This document shows positions 22,512 through 30,804 of a stretch of 35,906 bases of DNA, in pieces. The notes beneath the pieces were generated by a model. The model was not told the origin of the DNA, searched no databases, and was given only the letters and a program-made list of their open reading frames with translations. Position 1 is the stretch's first letter. Each line of letters begins with the position of its first letter. Location: contig JAFSCW010000144.1 in the NCBI GenBank assembly GCA_017436605.1, positions 1 through 35,906 on the forward strand. The letters run 5' to 3'. Made by a program: the position numbers and the translations under genes. Source of the stretch: Clostridia bacterium (GTDB lineage: Bacteria; Bacillota; Clostridia; Christensenellales; Aristaeellaceae).

Positions 22512-24926
22512 TCAGCAGACGATGTTGAGCAGGCGGCCCGGAACGAAGATCAGCTTGCGGACGGGCGCGCCGTTCACCAGCTTCTTGACGGTCTCGTTCT
22601 CCAGCAGCTTCTCGCCGTCGGCCTGGGTGAGGCTGGCCGGCACCATGATGCGCGCGCGCACCTTGCCCTTGATCTGCACCGCGATTTCGACCTCGTCGGC
22701 GACGAGCTTGTTCTCGTCGTAGGTCGGCCACTTCTGCGTGTAGATCGGCTCGCCGAAGCCGCAGTTTTCCCACATCTCCTCGGTGATATGCGGGGCGACC
22801 GGGTTGAGGCACAGGCACAGGGCCTTGAGCTCGCTGCGGGTGATCTTGCCGTTGGCGTACACGTCGTTGACGAAGGCCATCATCGCCGCGATGGCGGTGT
22901 TGAACTTCATGCGCTCGTAGTCGTCGGTGACCTTCTTGATCATCGCATTGACCGGGACTTCCATTTCCTTGCGCACGCCGTCGGCGTTGACGAGCATCTC
23001 CTGCAGACGCCATACGCGTTCGAGGAAGCGGCGGCAGCCGCGCGCGCCCTCGGTCGACCACGGAATCGCCTGATCGAACGCGCCCATGAACATCTCATAC
23101 AGACGGAACGCGTCCGCGCCGATCTCGGCGATGGTCTCGTCCGGGTTGATGACGTTGCCGCGGGACTTGGACATCTTCTGGTTGTCCGGGCCGAGGATCA
23201 TGCCGTGGCTGGTGCGCTTGTTGTAGGCTTCCTTGTTCGGGATCGCGCCGATATCATAGAGGAACAGGTTCCAGAAGCGGGAATAGAGCAGATGCAGCGT
23301 GGTATGCTCCATGCCGCCGTTGTACCAGTCGACCGGCAGCCAGTAAGCCAGCTCCTCCCAGCGGGCGAGGTCGGTGTCGCAGTGCGGATCGGCATAGCGC
23401 AGGAAATACCAGCTGGAGCCGGCCCACTGCGGCATGGTGTCGGTCTCGCGCTTGGCAGCGCCGCCGCAGCACGGGCAGGTGGTATTCACCCAGAAATCAA
23501 TCTTGGAGAGCGGGGATTCGCCGGAATCGGTCGGCTCGTAGTTGTCCACGTCCGGCAGCAGCACGGGCAGCTGATCTTCCGGCACCGGAACCCAGCCGCA
23601 CTTCTCGCAGTAGACCAGCGGGATCGGCTCGCCCCAGTAACGCTGGCGGGAGAAGACCCAGTCGCGCAGCTTGAAGTTGACCTTCTTCTCGCCCACGCCG
23701 TTCTCGGTGAGCCACTGCGTGATGCTCTTCTTCGCCTCGGCGACGGACAGGCCGTCGAGGAAGCCGGAATTGACGAGCACGCCCTCGGCCACGTCGGTGT
23801 AGGCTTCCTTCTGGACGTCCTCGCCGCCGGCGACGACCTCGATGATCGGCAGGCCGAACTTCTTGGCGAAGTCCCAGTCGCGCGTGTCATGCGCCGGAAC
23901 GGCCATGATCGCGCCGGTGCCGTAGGTCACCAGAACGTAATCGGAAATAAAGATCGGGATGTCCTTGCCGTTGACCGGGTTGATCGCGCGGATGCCCTTC
24001 AGCTCCACGCCGGTCTTGTCCTTGGCCAGCTCGGTGCGCTCAAAGTCGCTCTTCTTGGCGGCCGCCTCGCGGTAGGCGATGACGTCCTCCCAGTTGGTGA
24101 TGCGGTCCTTCATCGCATCGACAGCCGCATGCTCCGGCGCCACGACCATGTAGGTCGCGCCGAAGAGGGTGTCCGGACGGGTGGTATACACGCGCAGCTT
24201 CATGTCGGAATTGGCGATCTTAAAATCGACCTCCGCGCCCTCGCTGCGGCCGATCCAGTTGCGCTGCTGGGTCTTGACCTTCTCGATAAAGTCCACATCG
24301 TCCAGGCCGTCGAGCAGCTTCTGGGCATACTTGGTGATCTTGAGCATCCACTGGCTCTTGACGCGGCGGATGACCTCCGCGCCGCAGCGCTCGCACTTGC
24401 CGGCGACAACCTCTTCGTTCGCCAGGCCGCACTTGCAGCTCGGGCACCAGTTGACCGGCATCTCGCTCTTGTACGCCATGCCGTGCTTATACAGCTGCAG
24501 GAAAATCCACTGGGTCCACTTGAAGTAGTTCGGATCGGTGGTATCGACCTCACGGCTCCAGTCGAAGGAGAAGCCGATGCGCTGGAGCTGCTGGCGGAAG
24601 CGATCGACGTTCTTCTTGGTCACGCCCGCCGGATGGACGTGGTTCTTGATGGCGAAGTTCTCCGTCGGCAGGCCGAAGGCATCCCAGCCCATCGGGAACA
24701 GGACGTTGTAGCCCTCCAGACGGCGCTTGCGGGCGATGATGTCCATCGCAGTATTGGAGCGCGGATGACCGACATGCAGGCCCGCGCCGGACGGATACGG
24801 GAACTCGATCAGGCCGTAGAACTTCGGCTTGCTCTTGTCGCTCTTCGCCTCAAAGGCATGCGCGTCCGCCCAGTTCTTTTGCCACTTCAGCTCGATCTCG
24901 TCGGGATTATAGGTCTTGATGTTCAC
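22512..24926 (-). CDS. leuS: Leucyl-tRNA synthetase
   Basis: This 804-aa class I synthetase charges tRNA-Leu. The HIGH-type motif HVGH is at 51-54, in the context PYPSGAGLHVGH. The zinc-like Cys cluster is at about 163-186 (CPSCKCG, CERCG). The CP1 editing domain lies at about 220-400. The second Cys pair (CEKCG, CPCCG) is in the middle. KMSKS is at 584-588. The anticodon-binding and C-terminal domains complete the protein. The length is usual for the bacterial enzyme. The start is a GTG at 24926, 8 nt after GGAGG. The gene is controlled by a leucine T-box leader upstream. Confidence 0.97.
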   Translation of the reverse strand: MNIKTYNPDEIELKWQKNWADAHAFEAKSDKSKPKFYGLIEFPYPSGAGLHVGHPRSNTAMDIIARKRRLEGYNVLFPMGWDAFGLPTENFAIKNHVHPAGVTKKNVDRFRQQLQRIGFSFDWSREVDTTDPNYFKWTQWIFLQLYKHGMAYKSEMPVNWCPSCKCGLANEEVVAGKCERCGAEVIRRVKSQWMLKITKYAQKLLDGLDDVDFIEKVKTQQRNWIGRSEGAEVDFKIANSDMKLRVYTTRPDTLFGATYMVVAPEHAAVDAMKDRITNWEDVIAYREAAAKKSDFERTELAKDKTGVELKGIRAINPVNGKDIPIFISDYVLVTYGTGAIMAVPAHDTRDWDFAKKFGLPIIEVVAGGEDVQKEAYTDVAEGVLVNSGFLDGLSVAEAKKSITQWLTENGVGEKKVNFKLRDWVFSRQRYWGEPIPLVYCEKCGWVPVPEDQLPVLLPDVDNYEPTDSGESPLSKIDFWVNTTCPCCGGAAKRETDTMPQWAGSSWYFLRYADPHCDTDLARWEELAYWLPVDWYNGGMEHTTLHLLYSRFWNLFLYDIGAIPNKEAYNKRTSHGMILGPDNQKMSKSRGNVINPDETIAEIGADAFRLYEMFMGAFDQAIPWSTEGARGCRRFLERVWRLQEMLVNADGVRKEMEVPVNAMIKKVTDDYERMKFNTAIAAMMAFVNDVYANGKITRSELKALCLCLNPVAPHITEEMWENCGFGEPIYTQKWPTYDENKLVADEVEIAVQIKGKVRARIMVPASLTQADGEKLLENETVKKLVNGAPVRKLIFVPGRLLNIVC

Positions 24927-24963
24927 AGGGTTTTCCTCCTCAACTCTTCCTCATACAGGGTAC

Positions 24964-25235
24964 AAAAAAGCGCCCCGCATGAAAACTCATCATGCACAGG
25001 GGCGCCTGAATTCCAAGCGCGGTACCACCCTGATTCGGCTGCTTGGTCGCAGCCCTCAGCGGCAAATGCCAGGGCCTTTCACGGGGCCCATTCGCCGCGG
25101 ACTACTTGCATATCGTTTCGCCCGCGAAGCTCAGGGAGGAGAAACCGCGCATCGGCCCGCCGGCTCGCACCATCCGCCGGCTCTCTTGGGGCGCCTTTGC
25201 GCGATGATTCCCATCATCGCTTTTCAAACTCCGTT
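24964..25235 (-). promoter_or_regulatory. Leucine T-box leader of leuS
   Basis: On the minus strand the leader has the Stem I marks AGAGAG and GGTGCGAG at about 25161-25190, and a probable CTC leucine specifier just downstream. The T-box AGGGTGGTACCGCG lies at 25018-25031. A terminator, GGCGCCCC with GGGGCGC, is followed by TTTTTT at 24964-25006. The UGGU in the T-box bulge matches a tRNA ending in A-CCA, as tRNA-Leu does. Uncharged tRNA-Leu should favour the antiterminator and leuS expression. Confidence 0.92.
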
Positions 25236-25236
25236 T

Positions 25237-25265
25237 ATTGTATCCAATGCGCGAAAAAAAGTCAA
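25237..25265 (-). promoter_or_regulatory. Promoter of the leuS T-box transcript
   Basis: TTGACT (25260-25265), a 17-nt spacer and TACAAT (25237-25242) on the minus strand. Transcription would start near 25230. Confidence 0.8.
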
Positions 25266-25308
25266 GCATGTTTGCGCTTTGTTTGCCGCCGGAGCGCAAG
25301 GAAAAGCG

Positions 25309-27024
25309 TCATTCCTGCTCCTCGAGCGGCCAAAGCTCCCGCGCGATCACCTCGACCGTATGCGGGTGGTTTTCTGCAATGGCCCGCATCATCGACAGAT
25401 CCAGCTCCTGCGCCTCTCCATACCAGCGCTCAGATTCGCGCAGATACGCGCCGGAGCGGTTGATCCTCTCCTCCAGCATTTCAATGCGCTGGTATATGGC
25501 GCTGCTTTCCATGATGGTCGAGCGCGTCCTGTTCCAGATCTCCCAGAAGATCTGCCTGCTTCCTCCGACGTCCAGATCCAGCATGCGCTCACACATATAC
25601 ATCCAGCGGTTGATTTCCTGCATGGGGCTGCCGTCGTCGTTGAGCAGGATCGGCATAAAGCTGTAATCCAAATCCCAGGGCGAAAGATGATAGGTATAGC
25701 CTCCGTCCCCGTCGAAGATCACCCAGACAAATACGTTGTTCTGAACATTGTCCGCGCCCAGGGCCGTCGCATGGAGGAAGACATAATAATTCATGAGCTC
25801 GCGGACGTCGAAATGCTCAAGGATGAATTGTTCAAACGCCGCGTCCTCCAGCATCGCACCCCCGGCGGCCCTTTCTTCCAGAAGAACGAAGCGCTCGGCA
25901 TATCCAAACGCCTCTTCCTCGCTCATCCCCGGCGGCACATGGCGCAGCTCCGCGCTCCACGGCATTGAAACGCCCATCAGCTTCTGCGGCCTGTCGCCCT
26001 TGTTAATCGGTCTGATTTTTTTGAAAACGAGATCCGTCTGCGGATCGCCGCCCATCCGGACCAGTTCTCTTTCGGGCAGAACACGCTGCATCAGCTGATA
26101 AAGACCCATGTATTCGTTATCCATAAACAGCTCGACAAGGCGGCTTTCCAGCGTGCCGATTTCCGGGCCGTCCTCCTCCTGCATCTCATCCCATATGCCC
26201 CAGGTCATCTCATTGCGCACAGCCGTCGGATCCGCCGGATTCGAAAGAAGCAGCCAGTCGGAATCCGCCGGCATGCCCAGCGGGCTGACGCTGCGCTTGT
26301 CGTCGCCCTTTCCCGTCCTCAGCTCATGGAATTCCAGATGATAGGAATACTTTTCGATACCGTAATCATAGCGCCCGCCGCGCTGGTGGATCAGCGCGCC
26401 GCCCTCGATCGGCACATCGCCCGCAGACGAAATGGATACAACGGACGCCTCGTCGCTGTCAAAGCCGATTTCGCGGAAGCTGCAGCCCGCGTTCACCGCA
26501 ACAATCGGCAGCGCAGTAAATACAATACCGATATACGAATATTCTGTATCCGTATACGCCAGCATTTCATAGCGGTATCCCTCGCGGATGGCGTCCGAGC
26601 AGTAATCATAGGTATAGTCGTCGATGAATACGACGTCGGGCGTCTGTTCCCCCTGCGCGGTCAAGGCGATTTCCGGCCATGTTTCGCCGCAGTTTTCGCC
26701 GAGCGTACAGTAAAACGTATTACTCGATGCATCAAAGCCCAGCGGCGTCCCATCGTTCTTCATCGCCGTTACAAGAAGGCCGTCCGCTTCGCTTCGCGTA
26801 TCCTCCAGCGCCCAGATATCCTCAATATCCATCATACCGCCCACAGCGCAGCCCGCGTCCTGTTCAAGATATGCCTGATACCGCTCATGCATCCGGGCAA
26901 TGACAAGGCTCTGCCGGTGCGCTTCTTTCCCTCCCAGAGAAAGAACCAGCGATACGGGAACCAGCATCAGCACAAGCAGCAGAACGCAAAGCGCCGTGCC
27001 GACGAGTTTTCTTTTTACATTCAT
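25309..27024 (-). CDS. CotH-like kinase-family protein, membrane-anchored
   Basis: This 571-aa protein has an N-terminal membrane anchor or uncleaved signal (residues 8-30, LVGTALCVLLLVLMLVPVSL). The rest should lie outside. The CotH-type region spans about 215-560: RGGRYDYGIEKYSYHLEFHE, then SDWLLLSNPADPTAVRNEM, LFMDNEYMGLYQLMQRV, and the conserved late motif HLSPWDLDYSFMP. CotH proteins are atypical secreted or spore-coat kinases. This one may phosphorylate surface proteins, but activity is not proven. The N-terminal 200 residues, with several Cys, are unfamiliar. AGGA lies 6 nt before the ATG. It is divergent from the DUF1295-like gene, and each has its own promoter. Confidence 0.8.
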   Translation of the reverse strand: MNVKRKLVGTALCVLLLVLMLVPVSLVLSLGGKEAHRQSLVIARMHERYQAYLEQDAGCAVGGMMDIEDIWALEDTRSEADGLLVTAMKNDGTPLGFDASSNTFYCTLGENCGETWPEIALTAQGEQTPDVVFIDDYTYDYCSDAIREGYRYEMLAYTDTEYSYIGIVFTALPIVAVNAGCSFREIGFDSDEASVVSISSAGDVPIEGGALIHQRGGRYDYGIEKYSYHLEFHELRTGKGDDKRSVSPLGMPADSDWLLLSNPADPTAVRNEMTWGIWDEMQEEDGPEIGTLESRLVELFMDNEYMGLYQLMQRVLPERELVRMGGDPQTDLVFKKIRPINKGDRPQKLMGVSMPWSAELRHVPPGMSEEEAFGYAERFVLLEERAAGGAMLEDAAFEQFILEHFDVRELMNYYVFLHATALGADNVQNNVFVWVIFDGDGGYTYHLSPWDLDYSFMPILLNDDGSPMQEINRWMYMCERMLDLDVGGSRQIFWEIWNRTRSTIMESSAIYQRIEMLEERINRSGAYLRESERWYGEAQELDLSMMRAIAENHPHTVEVIARELWPLEEQE

Positions 27025-27136
27025 ATGCTATCCTGCCTTACCGCAAATGAAAATGATTCATGCCGCCGCGTGTCATGGTCATGCGGAATACGCGTCGGCG
27101 CAACACAATATTTCTGATCATATATTCTGAATATAC

Positions 27137-27165
27137 AGTTTATCCGTCCAGACTGTTTCTGTCAA
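27137..27165 (-). promoter_or_regulatory. Promoter of the CotH-like gene
   Basis: TTGACA (27160-27165), a 17-nt spacer and TAAACT (27137-27142) on the minus strand. The untranslated leader is about 105 nt. Confidence 0.7.
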
Positions 27166-27293
27166 TTGCCTGATCATCGTTCCTTCTCCCGGATTGCAGG
27201 CCGCCGCGCATCGCGCGCCGAAGCGGCGTCTGTATTCTGCTTCTTCATCCTTTGGATTCAGGCGGATTATTTTTTCTGGTCAGAGATTCTTTC

Positions 27294-27322
27294 TTGATCG
27301 AACGTCTGTAATGGAATATACT
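27294..27322 (+). promoter_or_regulatory. Promoter of the DUF1295-like gene
   Basis: TTGATC (27294-27299), a 17-nt spacer and TATACT (27317-27322). Confidence 0.65.
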
Positions 27323-27397
27323 TGGGCATATCATGTCGCGCGCCGGCGGCAGCCCCATTCGGCGGCCCGATTCTATCATAAATTCGGAGGGATCATC

Positions 27398-28195
27398 ATG
27401 GTATTTCCCATTCAGGTTCTGTGGCTGTTTCTTGCGGCCATGCTCATCAGCTCCATCGGCTTCAAGCACTACATCTGGTTCTTCTCCATCGGCTATGGCT
27501 TTGCCATCGCGGGCGAAGGCCTGCTCCTTCTCCTCTTCGGCAAGGGCGTCAGCCTCGGCACGGTGCTGTGCTGTCTTCTGCTGATCGCCTACGGCCTGCG
27601 CCTTGGCGGCTATCTGACCTTCCGCGAATGGAAGGTCGGCTCCTACAAGACCAACATGAAGGGCGAGATCAAGGAGAGCAGCCGCGTGCCCTTCGGCGTG
27701 AAAATCGCCATCTGGGTCGCCTGCGCGTCGCTGTATGTCCTGCAGGTGCTGCCGGTCTTCTATCGCATGGCGAGCGGCGCGGCGGATAACGTCTTCGTCT
27801 TCCTCGGCGCGGCGGTCATGGCCTTCGGCCTGTGGATGGAGACCGAAGCCGACCTTCAGAAAAACCGCGCCAAGAAGATCAATTCCCGCCGGTTCGTGGA
27901 TACCGGCCTGTATCGCTTTGTCCGCTGCCCGAATTATCTGGGCGAGATGCTCTTCTGGACAGGCGCGGTCATCAGCGGCGTCGGCGCCGTTCGCGGCTGG
28001 CAGTGGGCGCTGGTCGCGCTTGGCTATGCGCTGATCGCCTATGTCATGTTCTCCGGCGCGCGCCGGCTGGAAATCCGCCAGAACAGAAACTACGGCGCGG
28101 ATCCCGAATACCAGCAGTATGTGAAGACCGTGCCGATCCTCGTGCCGTTTGTGCCGCTGTACAGCGTCGAAAAGTACAAATGGCTCGTCGCCTGA
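27398..28195 (+). CDS. DUF1295/ICMT-like integral membrane protein
   Basis: This 265-aa multi-pass membrane protein has about 6-7 hydrophobic segments. The C-terminal signature GLYRFVRCPNYLGEMLFWTG is at about 168-187. It is typical of the DUF1295/steroid 5-alpha-reductase and isoprenylcysteine methyltransferase superfamily, in which it forms the cofactor site. Members reduce or methylate lipid-like substrates within the membrane; which chemistry applies here is open. The late segment RRLEIRQNRNYGADPEYQQY also fits. GGAGG lies 7 nt before the ATG, so a longer upstream frame from 27194 is not needed. A GC-rich terminator follows. Confidence 0.8.
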   Translation: MVFPIQVLWLFLAAMLISSIGFKHYIWFFSIGYGFAIAGEGLLLLLFGKGVSLGTVLCCLLLIAYGLRLGGYLTFREWKVGSYKTNMKGEIKESSRVPFGVKIAIWVACASLYVLQVLPVFYRMASGAADNVFVFLGAAVMAFGLWMETEADLQKNRAKKINSRRFVDTGLYRFVRCPNYLGEMLFWTGAVISGVGAVRGWQWALVALGYALIAYVMFSGARRLEIRQNRNYGADPEYQQYVKTVPILVPFVPLYSVEKYKWLVA

Positions 28196-28217
28196 GCCCC
28201 CTGCAATGCGCCATGCG

Positions 28218-28246
28218 CCGCGCCCGGACGCCTGTTCCGGGCGCGG
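28218..28246 (+). terminator. Terminator of the DUF1295-like gene
   Basis: CCGCGCCCGGA (28218-28228) and TCCGGGCGCGG (28236-28246) form a perfect 11-bp stem, followed by CGTTTCG, so the U-tract is weak. Confidence 0.6.
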
Positions 28247-28292
28247 CGTTTCGCCTTCTATAAAAGAATTTCGAGAAATTTGACAAAAGGGC

Positions 28293-28321
28293 TTGCAAAT
28301 CCGGACAGAATCTGCTAGAAT
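28293..28321 (+). promoter_or_regulatory. Promoter of tRNA-Thr
   Basis: TTGCAA (28293-28298), a 17-nt spacer and TAGAAT (28316-28321). The tRNA starts 17 nt further on. A TTGACA at 28280-28285 has no -10 at fitting distance. Confidence 0.65.
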
Positions 28322-28337
28322 ACTATTCGTTGCCGAT

Positions 28338-28413
<76 letters not shown>

Positions 28414-28416
28414 ACT

Positions 28417-28453
28417 GAAACACCTCTGCTTAAAACGCAGGGGTGTTTCTTTT
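28417..28453 (+). terminator. Terminator of tRNA-Thr
   Basis: GAAACACCTCTGC (28417-28429) pairs with GCAGGGGTGTTTC (28437-28449) with one wobble pair, followed by TTTT. The first part is repeated at 28793-28807. Confidence 0.85.
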
Positions 28454-28486
28454 AACTCAATTTTTCATCATAGCGAGGATAAACAT

Positions 28487-28750
28487 ATGCAGGCTATTTT
28501 AGAAGTTCTCGGTACTGTACAGGTAATCGGTGGTATACTCTTTTCTGTTTATTCTATAATTATGAATGGAAACTGGTTTGAATCGCTCATTTTTCTTGTA
28601 CTATGCCTTGTATTGGGAAGCTTGCTTGTTTGTATTGCCAGAATCGTCGATCTTTTAGAAATTCAGAACAAATATCTTTTCAATATTCAAAAGAATTTAA
28701 AAAATCTATCTATTCATATACCTGCTGACAACAATTTGATGGATTTATAA
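28487..28750 (+). CDS. Small two-helix membrane protein of unknown function
   Basis: This 87-aa protein has two predicted membrane helices, at about 8-27 (LGTVQVIGGILFSVYSIIM) and 30-53 (WFESLIFLVLCLVLGSLLVC). They are followed by an amphipathic, Lys/Asn-rich tail (IQNKYLFNIQKNLKNLSIHI). AGGA lies 7 nt before the ATG. I do not recognise the family. The codon use is AT-rich, quite unlike all other genes here, which points to transfer from outside. It is the only gene in the segment between the repeats. The layout of two membrane helices plus a charged tail recalls holin-like or toxin-like small proteins, but that is only a resemblance. Confidence 0.65.
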   Translation: MQAILEVLGTVQVIGGILFSVYSIIMNGNWFESLIFLVLCLVLGSLLVCIARIVDLLEIQNKYLFNIQKNLKNLSIHIPADNNLMDL

Positions 28751-28890
28751 AACTGTCCAGTGGAAAGTACTGGTGCCAGATTTCATTTTCCAACTGAAAC
28801 ACCTCTGTAGACAGTCCAAAAATACAAGGGTGTTTCTTTTTTCTCTTTTCTGCGCAGTATTCAAAAGGATTCCCCTTTGGTCGGATAAGC

Positions 28891-28923
28891 AAAACGCCTT
28901 GACTCGCGATGAGCCAAGGCGTT
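28891..28923. terminator. Terminator after the sugar-kinase-like gene
   Basis: AACGCCTTG (28893-28901) pairs with CAAGGCGTT (28915-28923). A T-run follows on the minus strand. Confidence 0.7.
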
Positions 28924-28935
28924 CTTTATTCGGTT

Positions 28936-29913
28936 TTATCCTGGCCGGCTCTCATCCACAGCCTGCATCACGCGCTCCAGCGCGTCCTCGTCCAGATACG
29001 CGCGCGCGGCATAGCCGACCGCGCCGGCAAGCGGGCCGAACGCCGGCTCGACGAGCACGCAGCCCATTGCCTCAATCGCTTCGCGCAGCGGAGCAAGCAC
29101 ATATTCCCCCGCATGGAAAAGGCCGCCGGTATAGGAAACGCGCACGGGCTCTTCCCCTTCAAAGCCGATCTGCCGCTTCAGCGCGCGCACAAGCGCGGCA
29201 AGCTCGCCGGCCGCCTCTTTGTAAATCCGCGCCGCTTCCGGGTCGCCGCGCCGGCACAGCTCCAGCACCTCCCGCTGCAGCGACGCCACGCGGGCATAGT
29301 CGCCGTCCTGCGTGTATTCGGTAATTTCTCCGCCGAAATGCAGCGGATCGCTGAGATCAAACCGCTCCATGAATGCATCGTAGAGCAGCGTCCTTTCGCG
29401 CCGTCCGTCCGCCTGATGGAAAAACGCGCGGATCGCCTGCGCCGCCACCCAGTAGCATGAACCCTCGTCGCCAAAGCGCACGGACCAGCCGCCGGCGCGC
29501 GCGCCGGTATGGCGCTCGTTTTCACCATAGGCCACCGAGCCCGTGCCCGATGCGATGCAGATGCCGCTGCGGCAGCGCATCGCGCCGCTCCAGCCCATGA
29601 CGGCGTCGTTTTGAAGGATCAGCGGAACGTCGCCCAGCACGCCGCCCAGCGCGCGCTCCATATCCCCGACAGCCGTGCGCGATTCGCCATAGCCCGTCAG
29701 GCCGAAGGCCGCGCAGGCAATATCCTGCGGCTGCACGCCGGCGGCGGCGAGCATTTCGCGTAGGTAGCCCTGCATCGCGCTGCGATAGCGCTCCACGCCG
29801 CAGATAAACAGATCCACGCCCGGAAAGACGCGGTGCGCCAGCACATGGCCCTGATCGTCCGCAATGGCGAATGCGGCCTTCGTCGCGCCGCTGTCACATC
29901 CCAGAAAAAGCAT
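28936..29913 (-). CDS. BadF/BadG/BcrA/BcrD-type ATPase, N-acetylglucosamine-kinase-like
   Basis: This 325-aa ASKHA-fold protein has the phosphate-1 loop DSGATK at 7-12 (FLGCDSGATKAAFAIAD), GLTGYGESR near 89-97, and GICIASGTGSVAYG near 134-147. WSVRFGDEGSCYWVA follows, and a second nucleotide-binding stretch VSYTGGLFHAG lies near 258-268. This is the layout of the GlcNAc kinase group within the BadF/BcrA family rather than the benzoyl-CoA reductase activators, since it lacks their Cys cluster. It probably phosphorylates an amino sugar released from cell wall or glycans. The start at 29913 has AAGGGGG 7 nt upstream. It lies 50 bp after the histidine-phosphatase gene and is likely co-transcribed. 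Confidence 0.87.
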   Translation of the reverse strand: MLFLGCDSGATKAAFAIADDQGHVLAHRVFPGVDLFICGVERYRSAMQGYLREMLAAAGVQPQDIACAAFGLTGYGESRTAVGDMERALGGVLGDVPLILQNDAVMGWSGAMRCRSGICIASGTGSVAYGENERHTGARAGGWSVRFGDEGSCYWVAAQAIRAFFHQADGRRERTLLYDAFMERFDLSDPLHFGGEITEYTQDGDYARVASLQREVLELCRRGDPEAARIYKEAAGELAALVRALKRQIGFEGEEPVRVSYTGGLFHAGEYVLAPLREAIEAMGCVLVEPAFGPLAGAVGYAARAYLDEDALERVMQAVDESRPG

Positions 29914-29963
29914 GCCGTTTCCCCCTTTTTCCTCTTGTTCTCCCGATTTTTCAATATTTCTGA

Positions 29964-30674
29964 TCAGAACCGCGGCCTGTCCCGGATGGGCAGGTTGTCG
30001 CTGTACAGGTGTCCGTCGTTGGAAAGCGTCAGCACGCGCGGAATGCATATGCCGTTTTTCTCCCTGAATTCGATGACCGTCAGGCTGCTGTGGCACAGAT
30101 CGAACGTATGCACATACTGCGGATACGGGATGCCCAGCACATGGCTCAAAAACGCGCCGCCGAAACCCGCATGCGCAAACAGCGCGACGCGCTCGTCGTT
30201 TTCGCGTACGGCGCGGTAGATACCCTCGCGCTCCGTCTGCTCGTATCCGAGGGAAGAAAGGAACGCGCGGCTCTCCCGCGCGATGCGCTCCATGCCGCTT
30301 CGATAGCGCTCGCCCGCAAACGCCGGATGCTCATACCAGCGCATGCCCAGCGCGCGCACATCGGGCGAAGCGAAAAGCTGCTGCGTCTTAGGATCATGCG
30401 CGGCCCAGGTCCTGCTTCCGTCCTCATGATGCAGCGTCAGCTCGTCCCATGCGTGCTGCTCGCTGGCAAAATCCACCGGAATGATTTCCCTGCAAAGCAG
30501 CTCCGCCGCAGGCTGCGCCGTCTGCATGGCGCGGCGCATGGGAGAGGAGAAGATGCGCCCGACGCCGTAGCGCGCCAGCCTCCTGCCGATCGCCTCCGCC
30601 TGCCGCAGGCCCAGCGGCGTCAGGGAATCCGGATCATAGCAGGGATCTCCGTGACGGACAAAAAACAGCAGCAT
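29964..30674 (-). CDS. Histidine phosphatase (phosphoglycerate mutase-like) family protein
   Basis: This 236-aa protein has the catalytic RHG at 7-9 (LLFFVRHGD), where the His forms a phospho-enzyme. It also has the conserved SSPMRRAMQTA near 48-58 and a second His in VALFAHAGFGG. These are typical of broad-specificity phosphatases (CobC, GpmB relatives). AAGGGGG lies 7 nt before the ATG at 30674. With the downstream sugar kinase it forms a two-gene unit, so a sugar phosphate is a plausible substrate, but that is inference. Confidence 0.85.
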   Translation of the reverse strand: MLLFFVRHGDPCYDPDSLTPLGLRQAEAIGRRLARYGVGRIFSSPMRRAMQTAQPAAELLCREIIPVDFASEQHAWDELTLHHEDGSRTWAAHDPKTQQLFASPDVRALGMRWYEHPAFAGERYRSGMERIARESRAFLSSLGYEQTEREGIYRAVRENDERVALFAHAGFGGAFLSHVLGIPYPQYVHTFDLCHSSLTVIEFREKNGICIPRVLTLSNDGHLYSDNLPIRDRPRF

Positions 30675-30706
30675 GGCAGAGCCCCCTTCCATTTCTTTTC
30701 AGCTTT

Positions 30707-30735
30707 ATTCTATCACGCACGAAAAGCGGAAACAA
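30707..30735 (-). promoter_or_regulatory. Promoter of the histidine phosphatase-kinase unit
   Basis: TTGTTT (30730-30735), a 17-nt spacer and TAGAAT (30707-30712) on the minus strand. Confidence 0.6.
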
Positions 30736-30746
30736 GCCGCATACGC

Positions 30747-30780
30747 AAAAGCACCCCCGCAGACAAAAGGCCTGCGGGGG
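30747..30780 (-). terminator. Terminator of the beta-lactamase-fold gene
   Basis: CCCCCGCAG (30754-30762) and CTGCGGGGG (30772-30780) pair. On the minus strand a TTTT follows. Confidence 0.75.
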
Positions 30781-30804
30781 GCGTTTTGGGGATCCTGTAT
30801 TTTC

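Larger units (their letters stand above)
27025..27397. other. Intergenic region between CotH-like and DUF1295-like genes
   Basis: It holds two back-to-back promoters and about 100-nt leaders. I see no small gene or conserved riboswitch in it. Confidence 0.5.

Noticed and set aside
22497..25463. 988-codon open frame antisense to leuS and its leader
   Set aside because: It crosses the T-box leader and its terminator and mirrors leuS.
28760..28800. Possible second, decayed tRNA before the second repeat
   Set aside because: No D-arm, anticodon or T-arm pairing could be drawn; only the 3' repeat is shared.
28710..28892. 60-codon minus-strand frame in the micro-island
   Set aside because: No ribosome site, and it overlaps both the sense gene end and the repeat/terminator.
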